A stretch of 64,000 bases of DNA from positions 62,001 to 126,000 of the forward strand of contig JAUJYZ010000894.1 of NCBI GenBank assembly GCA_033675265.1, written 5' to 3'. The notes under the pieces were generated by a model, which saw nothing but the letters and a program-made list of their open reading frames with translations, did no database searches and was not told where the DNA came from. The position numbers were made by a program, and so were the translations under genes. Every line of letters starts with the position of its first letter. Position 1 is the first letter of the stretch. This document shows positions 11,541 to 24,036 of this stretch, one piece after another. Source of the stretch: Actinostola sp. cb2023. Taxonomy: Eukaryota > Cnidaria > Anthozoa > Actiniaria > Actinostolidae.

Positions 11541-12001
11541 TATTGAAATATCGTTGACACGTTCAAACATATAGAACATAGAAGGTAAGCCCGAAATGGC
11601 ACATGGGAAAATGTCAAATAATTACAGCATATGTAACATATACACTCATTTCGATAAAGTTAGTCAGCCGTAAAGCTTCGAAGGTGAGACCGATGAGGAT
11701 CCTGGGTTGGTTGAAATGTATGTACCCATGGTCCTTCTTGGTCTCACCTTCGAAGCTTTTCGGGTGACTAACTTTATCGAAATGAGTGTATGCATGTATG
11801 CATGCATCATGCAATCGTTTGATTCAGTATTTAGTATCAGCGATGAAACAGTATCTTTGTTCATTCCCCATAATTTTATCACATTCCATATACATTTTTA
11901 AGCGTAAATCAAATACATCTAATTGACTGTTTTCCCATGTGCCATTTCGGGCTTACCTTCTAAGTTCTATGTTTTTGAACGTGTCAACGATGTTTCAATC
12001 A
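11541..12001. mobile_element. Foldback MITE with nested inverted repeats
   Basis: Outer arms: cgttgacacgttcaaac, then aggtaagcccgaaatggcac on the left, with the reverse complement at 11931-11995. An inner inverted repeat (acactcatttcgataaagtt and its complement at 11769-11788) has the loop near 11700-11735. The open frames on both strands here are by-products of the palindrome. Confidence 0.7.
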
Positions 12002-12478
12002 GGCGTATATGATATACTAGAAACTGTTTCACAAACATGTATTATGACCCAATTTACTATAGAGCTAATGCTGAATAAATATTAAATATTACTTCAAAAT
12101 TCTTAAAAAATCATTTCAAAACACATGCATAGTTAATGAGCTTTTCATCCAATCGGAAGGACATAACCCATTAAGTGCCGGCATGTACTTTTATACTCGG
12201 TAATGTACTGCTTTAATAGTAATCGCCTAGAGATCAGTTTAATTCCGACTAAAACACTCTTCCTCGTTTATTAAACAGTACGTTATCATAACTACTTTAA
12301 CGGAGGGCGAGGTCAGTACAGGAACTAATATCAGACTGAAGTCTTGACAGTACAGAACGACCCGTATTCGATCCAAACCCGAAAATACTTCAAAAACATA
12401 ATGTTCTAATCCAAATACCTATATAAGTTAATCTGAGCGTTAGCCATAGAAAGATATAACATGAGAAAATAATATCTG

Positions 12479-12556
12479 ACTCTGATGGGATTAGAACCCA
12501 CGCGCCTAGAACTGAACACCTCGCTGATGCACTACGAGCTGAGCTACGGCCAGAAT
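12479..12556 (-). repeat. tRNA-like sequence, probably a SINE head or tRNA pseudogene
   Basis: On the minus strand it has an A-box-like tagctcagctcgtag and a B-box ggttctaatcc framed by a good T stem (GTGGG/CCCAT). The D stem has a mismatch and the acceptor stem pairs poorly, so a working tRNA is unlikely. Confidence 0.45.
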
Positions 12557-12644
12557 GGTAGCAGGCCGTGCGTACTTATGAAACTTGTATAGAGTTCATT
12601 CAGTGAAACAGCTGACTTCTTCTTCTGTTTTTATTGACCAATTT

Positions 12645-13030
12645 TTTTAGTTGAAATTGTACGGTCGATTTTGTCCACACTTATCCGTTTTTGAAAACCT
12701 CATAGTTTTCGTTTGACCGAAAACGGATAAAAAATTATGCGTCCACACTAGCGCCAGTGATACTATCGCCTCGTCTGCCATATTGAATACTGGTCGTTTG
12801 CGTGAAACTGTGGCTGAGTTGTGACGTAGTGTTTCTGAAAAGCTTCGGTTGTGACATCCACACTAAAACGATAGACCTGCGTTTTCAAAAGTTTCCGCTT
12901 TGCATAAACACCTCCGTTTTCAATCATTTTAGTGTGGACCATGAGTGGGCGCTCTGTAAAGACGCATAAAAAAGTATCCGTTTACAAAGTAACGTAAACG
13001 GAGCTAGTAGTGTGGATCGACGGGGCCTTA
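12645..13030. repeat. MITE-like repeat with tccacac motifs
   Basis: tccacact occurs near 12675, 12751 and 12860. The reverse form gtgtgga occurs near 12931 and 13011, with cgttttcaaaa-like words between. Ends are weak inverted repeats. No ORF. Confidence 0.4.
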
Positions 13031-13040
13031 TAGACGGATT

Positions 13041-13068
13041 TAATAATAATAATTATTATTATTATAAT

Positions 13069-13118
<50 letters not shown>

Positions 13119-13122
13119 CAAA

Positions 13123-13165
<43 letters not shown>
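13041..13165. repeat. (TAA)n microsatellite
   Basis: Nearly pure TAA/ATT repeats. The minus-strand poly-leucine/isoleucine open frame across it is an artefact. Confidence 0.95.
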
Positions 13166-13241
13166 GATAAATGATATAAATAATCGAAATAAAATAAATA
13201 AAACGAGTTAAGTTTATACATCTGTGAAATTAGATAATTAA

Positions 13242-14187
13242 GAGTAACAGTCAGCAAGAATCAGACATCTGGTGGCAAGAGTCGAAAAATCGATTTCGCT
13301 CATATTTTAGACATAGGTAGGCCTTAATGTAAAACAAACCACTGTATAGTTTGATTAGCGAAATATGGCTTTGTTTTCGAGAAAAATGACAAAAATAGTT
13401 TTCGCCTCATTTGACCCTTTGCCGGTCGATAATTTATATCAACTTTAAAAGCGTCTCACGTCAAACCTATATAATCTAGCGAACTAACGGAACTATCTGT
13501 GACTGAACGATATATTATCTTTTATTTGGTGCAGTTTCGGTGATTTTTATCGAAGGTTTCGAATTTTTCTAAATTTATTTCGGAAGCATATATTTTATTA
13601 CAATAAAAGTAGGGTAAAATCAAAAAATAAATTTACCATGTGCTACGCAAAATTATTGTCCCAAAACAAGATATTGTAAAGTTGAGATGATGTGCTGTTA
13701 GGATCCTTTAAAATTTGGTTGGGGAAATCCATTTACGTGATGCTTCCGAGCTTCAAAGTTTCGAGAATTTCACCTAAACTGACCTGTCGGCGAGATCAAG
13801 CGATTTGCATATTGTACACTTGATTTGCATACACGGTTTATTATTAACCTTTCGTCAAGAAAATATGTTTCTAAAACAACTGAAAAGTTCCAAGGAACCA
13901 AATAGGGAAAATAAGGATCCTTAATCGTAAAAGAACTGTGCGGTAGTTCATAAAAACCATGATGTAAATAGGACTACAATCACCTTGGTACTAATTAATA
14001 GACAAATGCGCAATATCTTCCAATCATTCTTTCAATTCTTATTTCAATTCTTTATTTCAATTCTTTATTTCAGCTAAACCATTGTTGATATGAATAAGCT
14101 AGACTTCGTTTTCTCTTCATTTCACATCATGAAAAACACGATGAAAATAAGACTACGTTCACCTGGTACCAATTAGAAACACAAAAT
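13242..14187. repeat. Left terminal inverted repeat of the 15-kb element
   Basis: It pairs with 27675-28592 over most of its length. It contains a small internal duplication (ggactacaatcacctt and agactacgttcacctg) and a short TTTCAATTCTTTA tandem near 14030-14085. Confidence 0.8.
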
Positions 14188-15150
14188 GTTTAGTCAGTAT
14201 GAAATCGACAAGTAATTGTTATGCACGTTCGAGTTCGATTAACAAACTGGACACAATAAAACACCTTCAGATGATTACTGCACGGTTGATGTGTATGAAA
14301 TGGAGATCTGTTGCTCTTTTAAGGTGGCGAGAACCTATTTATTGGCGCGTTGGCTACATTTTTGAGTCGCGCGGTATACCGACAAAAAATTGACCGATTT
14401 CTGTGATTTTTACCCTTCTAATTAAAGAATGTTTGAGTTTTAAGAAATGGGTATTCGTGTTTTTTTCGGAGTAAAAGTGTCGGAAATATTAACGTATTTT
14501 GAAAAGGTATCTTTCAAAAGAAATGCCCGTAACTTCGAATTTCCACGACCGATGTTTTCCTTACTTCAGCAAATAAGCCTTTAGCTATAAAGTTTTCAAT
14601 CTGGCATGTTTCATAATAATAATGACCATACAACTCTTTTCACAAATGCTACTCAATTTACTGTAAAAATGCAATACTAACGCATTTGCCGTTCGCTAGT
14701 ACACAAATAGCGGAGGATTACAGCCTGACTATCTACATTCTGAAAGGCTAATGCTATCACAAGCTTAATTGGAAAGAACCTAAGTCATCAGAAACCTACA
14801 ACAAACACAGTCGGCAATAAAAGAAGCAGTATTTTACGCTGCATGCAAGGCGAAATCATATATCTTATATTCATTCGACTTATCGCGCAATTGTTCCTTT
14901 ATCTTCCAAAATAATCTGAGCATGACAAAATACAACACCTACGAATAACGCTTACCAATTTCCAGAATCATAGGTTCTATTTCCGAGGAGAAATAAAGCC
15001 ACCAGGTCGAGTACTTCTAACTATCCGCATTTCGCTGCAGTGAAAACCCCTTTGCTTGATAATATATTCAAGATCTCTGGTTTTGTTGACACATTCCTCA
15101 CGGGCAGTGCAGGCCACTAGGGGACAACGTGTCTTCAAATATGAAAAGCT

Positions 15151-15379
15151 ATTGCACTTTCAAATAATAATGCTTATACATTTCAAAGGGAATCTGAACA
15201 GCATCTTGTCTCCTTATATGATTGAAAAAATGGCCAAGACGGGACTAACCTACCATGCGGTCAAGAACGCTCATTCTTGTTCTGGTGCGAAGGGCGTGGT
15301 CGATCTAATGACCGGAGCAATTACAAGTAACGCAGAAATTTTGACAAAAATCATATTTTATTTCAACAAGCAACAGTAA
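15151..15379 (+). pseudogene. C-terminal coding fragment inside the second TTAA element
   Basis: The frame has LSPYMIEKMAKTGLTY, AKGVVDL and EILTKIIFYFNKQQ before its stop at 15377-15379. This resembles C-terminal tails of exonuclease-domain proteins often found in cnidarian repeats, but that is from memory and no exonuclease motif remains. The upstream part of the open frame lies in the inverted-repeat arm and is probably not coding. Confidence 0.35.
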
Positions 15380-16449
15380 TGCAATAGTTCTTTTCATGTA
15401 GAAAGTTATATCATATCATAATCCTAGTAATATAAAACACTGACAGTGTACCAAGCAAATAATGATATTGAATTAATGAATTCGAAGGTTAGCTGAAAAT
15501 GTAAAGGGTGTGTCGATTAAAATTTCATTTTGTTTAGTGTAATCTTTTGAGATACTTTTTCATCCACTATTATCATAGTAGCATGTATAACATGGGATTT
15601 TCGATACCTCAGTTCACAATAAATAATAATTGAAATGTTTTACTTCTTTTATATTATAAATATTAGGAGAAAACGGTACCATTCTCGATGTTGCACACGC
15701 ACTAGATGTCTTATAAAGCAAAACACGTTATATATTCAATATTGAAATGAGAAAACAACTTCAACTCATTATTTAAAAAAGACCACCTCCAACGAGGTAG
15801 CTTTTCATATGTTCAAGACACGTTATCCCCTAGTGGCCTGCACTGTCCGTGAGGAACTGTGTCAACCACAGGGCAAAATAGCAAATTTAATTGATTCTAA
15901 AGTAATCTTAAAGGTAACTTAATGAAACATTTACTTAAACTTTAAATTAATGCTTAAATCTCTAAAATGTACATTTAATTTGTCTTTAATGGCCGTCTTA
16001 AAGCTCATTAATGAAGTATTTAAGGGTATTGAATAAATACTAATTAAATGTTCTTAAATGTTGTTTTAGGTGACTTTAATATTTTTCGTAAAGGATACGA
16101 AAATGAACTTTTAGGTGGCATTTAAGAACCATTTAAAGCTATACAAAATATAGATTTTGGGTGTTTAATTATCATTAATGAATTGGAAATTAAATGTCAT
16201 CTTCACTTCAGTGGCAATTACTATGTATTATAATAAGGATTATGAGCAATTTTCAATCAATTGTCAAAACAACATGTCAGTTAAACTCTTTATTTTTAAT
16301 AACAACGAATATGAATTGGATTACATAGTTGTACACGTATACTTCTTGTGTGTATCTAGATATAATATAAAATATTTCACAAATGTAAACAAGAAAACAA
16401 TCAGTGCTAGAAAAATGGCCGAACCACGCATATACGTACATGTAGTTTA

Positions 16450-16790
16450 CTAATTATTTTTGGCCCAATCAGGTAGTAGGTTGTCAGGTGCAGCCCTTTG
16501 AGATCGAGCTGCCTCCCTTCTGGGCAGAACCCGATCTCTTGCTCTCCTTGTAAGAGAGGAACAATAAGCTCTATCTAACTTTTTTTTGATTTTCTTAAGT
16601 TTATTGCTTTCCCAGGGGAGCTTTTTTACTCGGTAGCCTGTTAATCTCTGCCTCCCTTGATCGTCTGTCTCCATATCACTATCTTCACTACTCATTGTAG
16701 CATCTTGCAATATCTCTGTCACTTTGCCTTTCTTCTCGACGTTCCAGCCATTCATCATTTCGAGAGCTGCTCGCCTCTTGCTAAGTTTCT
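16450..16790 (-). pseudogene. C-terminal exon of EnSpm accessory ORF
   Basis: A splice acceptor (ctcttttacag) precedes KLSKRRAALEMMNGW near 16790. The exon encodes an acidic stretch (SSEDSDMETDD), YRVKKLPWESNK, a basic arginine-rich region and LLPDWAKNN before the stop. Proteins of this shape accompany EnSpm elements in cnidarians. The rest of the gene is absent. Confidence 0.5.
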
Positions 16791-17937
16791 GTAAAAGAGA
16801 AAGCATACAATGTAAGTAATTAACTTGCAATGAGCTAGTAAACAACTGTACAATTACAATATCATAAAAAAATGAAAAAAAGAGAAAATGAAATTATTGT
16901 CTCTTGCTTAGAGGGCAGTCATCTGTCTCTTAGAAGACACAAATCATAACCCACGAAACAGGTGTATAGTCCAAATCGATAACAAACTACTATTACGTAG
17001 TAATTCGCTCTTATCACGCGTACTGATTTTTAAGATCAGCAAACTGGTTTCTTTCACTTCTCCACTTTTCACAGTTGTCAACAAAGCCATTTTTTTGCAC
17101 AAGTTGTTCAAGACTGTCAGCTATGCTGTTATAACAGTAATATTTTAGTGAGTAAAAGTGTATTGCTCCATTTTTTAGTGTTACTTTTGTAAGCATGTTA
17201 GCATTACATGTTTTTCTTCTTCCTCTTAAAAAATATGTGTTGGAACATGTCTTTGCACACTCTCGATTGTTAATAACTTCCAACACAGAATCATAACTGT
17301 ACAGTTTTGTACATTTGGGACAGACGACAAATTTGTTGAAATCGTCCCTGTCTATGTTGAGAAATTGTCTCATCATGTACACTGATGATGGGAAGATTGT
17401 TACAATTCTTGAAAATATGTGACTAGGGACTTCAATTCCAAGGACTTTCAGCCAAGAAACTATAAAACGTAGCAGCCAGGCCATTCCATTGTCACTGATA
17501 TGACAAGTGACTTGCCAGAGAAGTAAAAAGTAAACAAACCAAAACACAAGGGAGTTAGCTTTCTGTAGTGAAGTTTGATTGACTTTTGCATCAGGAACAT
17601 GAGGCGCATTGTTTAGATCTTGTGCAATCATCTCTGGTAAAATACCATTCCAAATTTCTTCTTCATCAGCAGAACAACAGCTACTGTACTCACTTTCACT
17701 GTCTGAACTACTTGTGTTTGCAGTAGCAGTGTTATCAGATGATGAACTAGAAGATTCATCAGATTCAAATTCAGTTTGCTGCGGAAAAAGAGTTTACAAT
17801 TAGTGAATGACAGGTACATAAAAATAAAGCTAAATATTATTATTGGTAGTAATATTGTACCAATAAATACATTGTCATTAGCAGTAATACATGTATATAT
17901 AGTGACTCGAACATTTAGATTTGATAGTATCTTATCA

Positions 17938-18025
17938 TATTGTAAAGCGCCTCCATCAGAGCCTTGGATAGGGCGCTATATAAATTATAAATTATTATTA
18001 TTATTACTACTACCACTATTATTAT
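17938..18025 (+). repeat. SINE/LINE2-type 3' tail
   Basis: gtaaagcgcc...gggcgctatataaat followed by ATT repeats. This is the conserved 3' domain of V-SINEs and L2-type elements, also seen at 44416-44494. It lies in a transposase intron. Confidence 0.6.
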
Positions 18026-18412
18026 TATTAGATGGATTGACCAGAACAGAAAAAATACTTACAGCTTCAAAAGTGCTTGTTTCTGTAGCATCAAAGTCAG
18101 AGGGAAGCAGTTCTGAGGGTGGCACAGATACATGTACTTCTAAAAGGAAATTAAAAATAGTTGTGACTTTCTATACACAATTTTTTAAACAACACACGAC
18201 AATAAGTAAATACATTTCAAATGTATGTTTAATAATACATGTAACTTCACAACGGTTGTCAAGTACGCTGTACTACAAAGTTTACTACATCAGTAAGCTT
18301 ACATGTAAGCTTAAGCTTAAATAAACTTTTGACTTGATCATGGCAATGGTGAGTTTTTGAAATCATCGAAAAGTTGAATTTTATTATATATAAGCTTATA
18401 TATATAAGCTTA

Positions 18413-18635
18413 TATACAGCAATATGCAGACATTCTGATCCTTTTGACTAAAATACACATATATCAAAGACCTACTTAAAACCATGGCATAGCTTCCATG
18501 ATATTTTTTTCATAAAGCCTTGCTGGCAGACGACTAGAAAAAAAAAATCAGCGTAGCCATCCCATAATTTTAAGTAGGTTTTTGATATATATGTATTTTA
18601 GTCAAAATGATCAGAATTTCTGCATATTGCTGTAT
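18413..18635. mobile_element. Foldback MITE in an EnSpm intron
   Basis: Arms of about 70 bp start tatacagcaatatgcag and end ctgcatattgctgtata. Between them is a short T/A-rich loop. No ORF. Confidence 0.7.
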
Positions 18636-19801
18636 ATGATATCATACAAAACAACAACATAGTCAAAATCTTTGACGTAGTAAATCTATTTGGAAGTATC
18701 TCATTCCAAGCGATTCCAAGCTAGCTAAATGTAGCTCAAGCTCCAAGCACAAAAGCCGACTTTTCTGTCGACTGTCGTTGTGGCCGGGCACCCGGGCCGG
18801 GCAACAACTATATCATTCAGATACTGACTCACCTTTTTGTGCTGATAAGGATGCAGAGACTGTACTTTCGTCCGATGATGAGGAATCTTCAAATGTTGTG
18901 TTACACAGTGTATTGCTCGCCACGTGGTGAGATTGCAATTCTCTCTTCCTCTGGTGTCGTTCGTAAGTAGATCGAGAAACAAGGCAGTCGCAGTGGTTAC
19001 AGTACATGTAACTATCATCTAATCGATCACTTTTTCTATGTTGAGGCATAGCTTAAGCTGTTATTTTATATGAATATTATACTTCTTTCGCAAGAGAAAA
19101 CTGAACTCATGAAAGCGTCGCGTGCAAGCGAGTGTAAACATAGGTTATGTTACGTTGTTGCATGGCAACAATATAAGACAGGGAACCCATGAAACTTTTT
19201 CTCATTACAAACGTTCCAAAGGGGAGACGTAAATTTGGGATTTGGATATACTTTCAGGGTTGAAATGAGGCGACTTTGATTACTAATAAATTATTATTAT
19301 TATTATTATTACATTTAGAGGAACGAGAGACGTTTGAGATTGACTTAACAAACTAATGTACTATTTATATATATAATTTTTTTTTTAACGTATTTATACA
19401 TAATTTTTATTAATTGACTATTGTAAATTTGTATTTTATCGACTTATTAATTTATTGATTACTATATTTTATTGATTACTATAATTTTTATTATTCATTT
19501 TGATATTTATTTATTTATATATTTTATATTTTTTTGTTAACATCCTTGCGATAGTTATGGTTTTAAGGATAATAAAGATATATAGATGTAGATGTACAAT
19601 AATATCTACATGAAATATATCTTATTTTTATTTTATCTATTATTTTATTTATTTTTATCTTGGAGGACAGAGGCACAAATGACAACACAGTATTAGCACA
19701 GCATATATTTATTATGATATTTACACTGCTCAAAGGGAGAGTACTTCATCTATTTATGTGATTTAACTCCGTTGTTAATAAAGTTTTTGATTTGCCATAT
19801 A

Positions 19802-20189
19802 CCGTAAATGCTCGATTTAGCGACCCGGGCGCTTATATTTTTAGACCTCTAAGGAGAGGCGCTTATTCGAGGGGGGCGCTTAATGGAAGCAGGGCGCTTA
19901 TTTCTTTTCTCAGATGTTGAACTCAATGTTTCCTTTATTGCCGGTATACGGTACTGTAACATACATATACAGTGAATACAAATGGTAAACATGCACCGTG
20001 CAGTACTTGGCAAACGCAAGTTTTATTTTATTAAATTAATACAAGAGAGTTGTTTCTGCATTTATTTTAGGAGGAGGGGGCGCTTGTTGGAAGGGGGGCT
20101 TTATGCCGAAATATTTAGACCTCTAGGGGGAGGCGCTCATTCAAGGGGGACGCTTATTGGAAGCAGGGCGCTTAATCGAGCATTTACGG
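19802..20189. mobile_element. MITE with TA target, G-rich
   Basis: The termini ccgtaaatgctcgatttagc and its complement are flanked by TA (19800-19801 and 20190-20191). Inside are repeated gggcgctta words. It is inserted in the CACTA-like element near its transposase promoter side. The 83-codon open frame through it is incidental. Confidence 0.7.
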
Positions 20190-21998
20190 TAACTATTTTC
20201 TCTTGTTTGGTTCAAGGAGAAAACGTACCTTGAATCCAAAACGTTGACCAAATTTAAGTCTAAGCCCATAGTAACCTATAAGTGGTATTTATATGCACTT
20301 TAATTTAAACTTAAATGTGATTCATCATTAAGTAAACTTTAAGTTGTGTTTTAAATCCAATTAAAGTAGTAATTCTTAAACATCACTTAAACCATTCTTA
20401 AAGACTTCTTAAATTGTTTTGGCCCTTTAAGATTATTTAAGTAGATTAAAGTTAACTTAAAGTTTCTTTAACAGATTTAAGAATAATTAATAATCTTTAA
20501 TTTCTCATTAAATCTGCTTTTTTGCCCTGTGAACAAAACCAGAGATCTTGAATATATTATCAAGCAAAGGGGTTTTCACTGCAGCGAAATGCGGATAGTT
20601 AGAAGTACTCGACCTGGTGGCTTTATTTCTCCTCGGAAATAGAACCTATGATTCTGGAAATTGGTAAGCGTTATTCGTAGGTGTTGTATTTTGTCATGCT
20701 CAGATTATTTTGGAAGATAAAGGAACAATTGCGCGATAAGTCGAATGAATATAAGATATATGATTTCGCCTTGCATGCAGCGTAAAATACTGCTTCTTTT
20801 ATTGCCGACTGTGTTTGTTGTAGGTTTCTGATGACTTAGGTTCTTTCCAATTAAGCTTGTGATAGCATTAGCCTTTCAGAATGTAGATAGTCAGGCTGTA
20901 ATCCTCCGCTATTTGTGTACTAGCGAACGGCAAATGCGTTAGTATTGCATTTTTACAGTAAATTGAGTAGCATTTGTGAAAAGAGTTGTATGGTCATTAT
21001 TATTATGAAACATGCCAGATTGAAAACTTTATAGCTAAAGGCTTATTTGCTGAAGTAAGGAAAACATCGGTCGTGGAAATTCGAAGTTACGGGCATTTCT
21101 TTTGAAAGATACCTTTTCAAAATACGTTAATATTTCCGACACTTTTACTCCGAAAAAAACACGAATACCCATTTCTTAAAACTCAAACATTCTTTAATTA
21201 GAAGGGTAAAAATCACAGAAATCGGTCAATTTTTTGTCGGTATACCGCGCGACTCAAAAATGTAGCCAATGCGCCAATAAATAGGTTCTCGCCACCTTAA
21301 GACGCTTGTTGGAGGAAACTGTGGGTTCGACAGAAAGGATAGGAAGCAAAGCACTACTGTGGTACCTTTACAATCATGCCAAAAGGAAATCACTTCCAAC
21401 AAAACTGCATTTCAATTCACAGGAATCGACAGCGAAGTGCATTTAATTTTAAGTCGCGCAGCCATGTTTACCTTTCCAGATGACATCGCTAGTTGGACCA
21501 TATGTCCTTCACATCGTTCAAAACTTGGAATAGGGTGGACTAGAGGTAGTAACACCAGGTGTAGAGTCCCAGCAGTGCTATCTAACCACAGTAAAAGCAA
21601 AGGGAAGTGGCCAAACTGTGACAGGGGAATAAGTAAAGCTGATTCACAGCTGATATTAAAGAATACTGGTGTTTTTTTGCAAGTTGGATCAGGTAGGTAT
21701 GCAACTCTCAGTTATATCAATTTATGTTGATAAATAATCGACGGACCGGGACGATAAAGTGACGAACCCGTTTATTTCTCTTTGTAAGGTATCTGTTCAA
21801 CTTGTCGACAAGTAATACAAGATTTTAAACAAAGAGTAAGACCATTAGAAGAAAGCGTTCTTGAAGGGATGTGTAAATTAGCACTGGTAAGTTCAATTAC
21901 GCAAGTGAAGGTGTGAAATGTAGTACAGATAGACTACCCTCTATTGAGCGAGTACCGCCCTTTTTGAGCTAACATCTTCTATTGAGCGGACAGTCAAC

Positions 21999-22641
21999 CA
22001 GGGGCGTAGCGTGCTTTTTTACCATTGTACACACAGAGCAACGAGCGCCGAAGGCGTGAGTTTGTAGGGGGGTGAGGGGGTATGCCCCCCCTGGAAATGT
22101 AGAAATCTAGAGTCTTGGAAATACCATTTTCTTCGTTTTCCAGCGGACTTTCTCGCTACATAAATACATAGTAAAATGCATCTATCACTCATTTTTTTTG
22201 GATTTATGTAAAGGATTTATATGAAGCTTATTTACTGTTACCGAGGTCTATTAGCGATATAACAACCCGATAGGCGAAGCCGGGTTTTTTGGTATTTATT
22301 TTGTTTGAGAGACTGTTCACTGGGGCTGCTACATGTTTTCTCCGGGATTTTCACTGGTCGAGAGACGACTACGTCGCTGCAGATAACTTTGACGAGCGGC
22401 GAACGCGAGAGCTGATAGAGGGTGCGGGGGCATGGTCCCCGAATTTTTTTGAAAATATAGGGTCTCTGAAATAGCATTTCCTGCCTTCTGAGAGTAGTTT
22501 CCTGGAAGTTTACATTGAATCAGCTGTTAAGATTTGGTCTTAGATTTCGTTTTTATTAAATTATTTTTATGCTTCTTATAATATATATATTTTAAGGATT
22601 TTAAATTGTACGCACGTGCGTATATTCACGCTACGCCCCTG
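21999..22641. mobile_element. MITE in transposase intron 2, TCAAC duplication
   Basis: The inverted ends caggggcgtagcgtg and cacgctacgcccctg are flanked by tcaac on each side. The 5-bp size does not single out a superfamily. A similar core (ttttctccgggattttcactgg) recurs inverted near 47225-47265. Confidence 0.65.
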
Positions 22642-23964
22642 TCAACAGGTATATTTAATGTAAACCACCTAGATGCTGCACTGTATTATAATTCTTCCCA
22701 ATTACTTCATCAGACTACTATCCCCTAAATGGCATTGTCTGACTCGTCAAATAAAAAGAAAATACAATTTTTCTCTAATGCAATTAGCACTTATTTATGA
22801 TATACACTGCTGACTTTCAGGATGATAGCGAGGAAGCTGAAATTACGTTTGGACCAACGTTGCAAAGTCCAACTTCTCCAGCATCTATTTGTGATATTAC
22901 CGATACCCCTATGAGCCTTATCAACCTTGTGAGGCATCATTCACATCGACCGTCACATGCACAGGAGAAACTACTACCATATCTGCTCCAAGGGAGAAAC
23001 TGAACGCTTTTCTTACTTCCAGGGATGTTAGTCCGGTCAGGTACCCCTTATCAACGCCATGGGAAGATGCGTCAGATCGTACAAAACGCTATCATGCCCG
23101 TAAAGCTCACCAAGTTGTTACTGCCTGTCTGGAGGAGATCGCGCCTGGCCAGTCACCCGCACTGCTAGAAAGCTTATCAAAGGCTAAATTTGAAAAAGAC
23201 AGCAGCATCGACTTTTCACTGTTGGATGCTCTATCTGAATGCTATAACAATACTAGTCACTGGAGCACCCATAGGCAGATTTTATCTATCATGGCTGACA
23301 AGGTTAGCTTCAAACAATTACAGAAATGGATACCCAACTTGTCAAGATATCGTTTCAATGTTGCAAGACACCACCTGTTACTCCATGGTAGAGGTTCGGT
23401 CCTTCCTTCCTTAAAAAATACGCGAATTTACGTTGAACCAGGAAAAATTGAGCACTTCTTTTCTTTTATTACAAGTTCCCATATCATACAAGACTTGCCA
23501 TTTGGGGAAAAGACACTGAAACTTTCTTCAGATGTGGAAATAAGAATCCCAAATATTGTACGCAATCTTATTCCAGAGCAAGTTATTCGCCAGTACGAAA
23601 GTTATTGTAGTGAAATTAATTTCCAACCAATGAGCCGCAGTACGTTGTGCAGGGTTCTCAAAGTGTGTTCAGCTTCTGTGCGCAAGTCGTTACAAGGCTT
23701 GGACTATGTCTTAGCTGTTGGTGCCAAAGCCTTCGATAATTTGGAAAACGTTGTTGATAAGCTCGGAGATTGCTGTGGGAAGGGCCTGACATGGGCGAAA
23801 GAAACCAACGAGAAGTTTAAAGAAGCAAAACGTTACCTTAGAGGTGATTATAAGGTATATACGCAATATTGTACCGTGTACTTAATATACATTTAAAGAT
23901 CAAGGTTTTTGTCTTGAGGATTATCGAATAGCTATAGTCCACCGCTTAAAAATAACCCGGGGGG

Positions 23965-24036
23965 TGTAAGATTTTAAAAGTGCCACGCCCGTAAAACTAC
24001 TTAGTCCTCTTGGGTAGGAAGAAATCCTGTTAAAAA
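23965..24036. repeat. Direct repeat shared with 27283-27352
   Basis: tgtaagattttaaaagtgcc followed by tcttgggtaggaagaaatcc occurs here in an intron and again after the transposase stop codon. The copies are nearly identical over about 70 bp, suggesting a short mobile repeat. Confidence 0.65.

Larger units (their letters stand above)
17014..19049 (-). pseudogene. EnSpm-like transposase, N-terminal exons only
   Basis: Three exons join in phase on the minus strand: 19049-18833, about 18138-18063 and 17778-17014. The first starts with ATG and has a zinc-binding YCNHCDCLVSRSTYERHQRK. The second and the start of the third are serine/acid-rich. The third has a hydrophobic LVFWFVYFLLLWQ, then VCPKCTKLYSYD, further cysteine pairs (ECAKTCSN, RRKTCNA) and CEKWRSER before the stop. 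Known animal EnSpm transposases continue past the CEKWR motif into the DDE domain. Here the frame diverges and stops within 14 residues, consistent with an internal deletion. Confidence 0.7.
15867..20531 (-). mobile_element. CACTA/EnSpm-like transposon, internally deleted
   Basis: The termini are CACAGGGCAAAATAGCAAAT and, inverted, CACAGGGCAAAAAAGCAGAT. The 3-bp target AAC is duplicated at 15864-15866 and 20532-20534. The intact target is visible in the left arm of the host element (gttgacac at about 15086). Both ends carry many CTTAAA/TTTAAG words over about 300 bp, the subterminal repeat pattern typical of CACTA elements. Minus-strand exons match an animal EnSpm transposase N-terminus and the C-terminus of a second protein, with the catalytic core missing. 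A 3-bp duplication supports the CMC/EnSpm assignment. Confidence 0.75.
14323..21296. mobile_element. Second TTAA element with ~830-bp inverted repeats, nested
   Basis: TTAA flanks it at 14319-14322 and 21297-21300. The ends are GGTGGCGAGAACC and its reverse complement. The left arm is 14323-15150. The right arm is 15799-21296 once the CACTA-like element at 15867-20531 and one copy of its AAC target are removed. Without that insert it is about 2.3 kb, with a centre of about 650 bp. It interrupts a transposase exon of the outer element: the codons around the site read CCSF and KTLVGG across the join. Its termini differ from those of the outer element, so it is another family with the same target preference. 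Confidence 0.8.

Noticed and set aside
12479..12556. Functional tRNA gene on the minus strand
   Set aside because: The B box and T stem are good, but the D and acceptor stems have mismatches.
12982..13257. 91-codon minus frame with poly-leucine and poly-isoleucine
   Set aside because: It is translated TAA microsatellite.
19982..20233. 83-codon frame with glycine-rich stretch
   Set aside because: It spans a G-rich MITE and its border.
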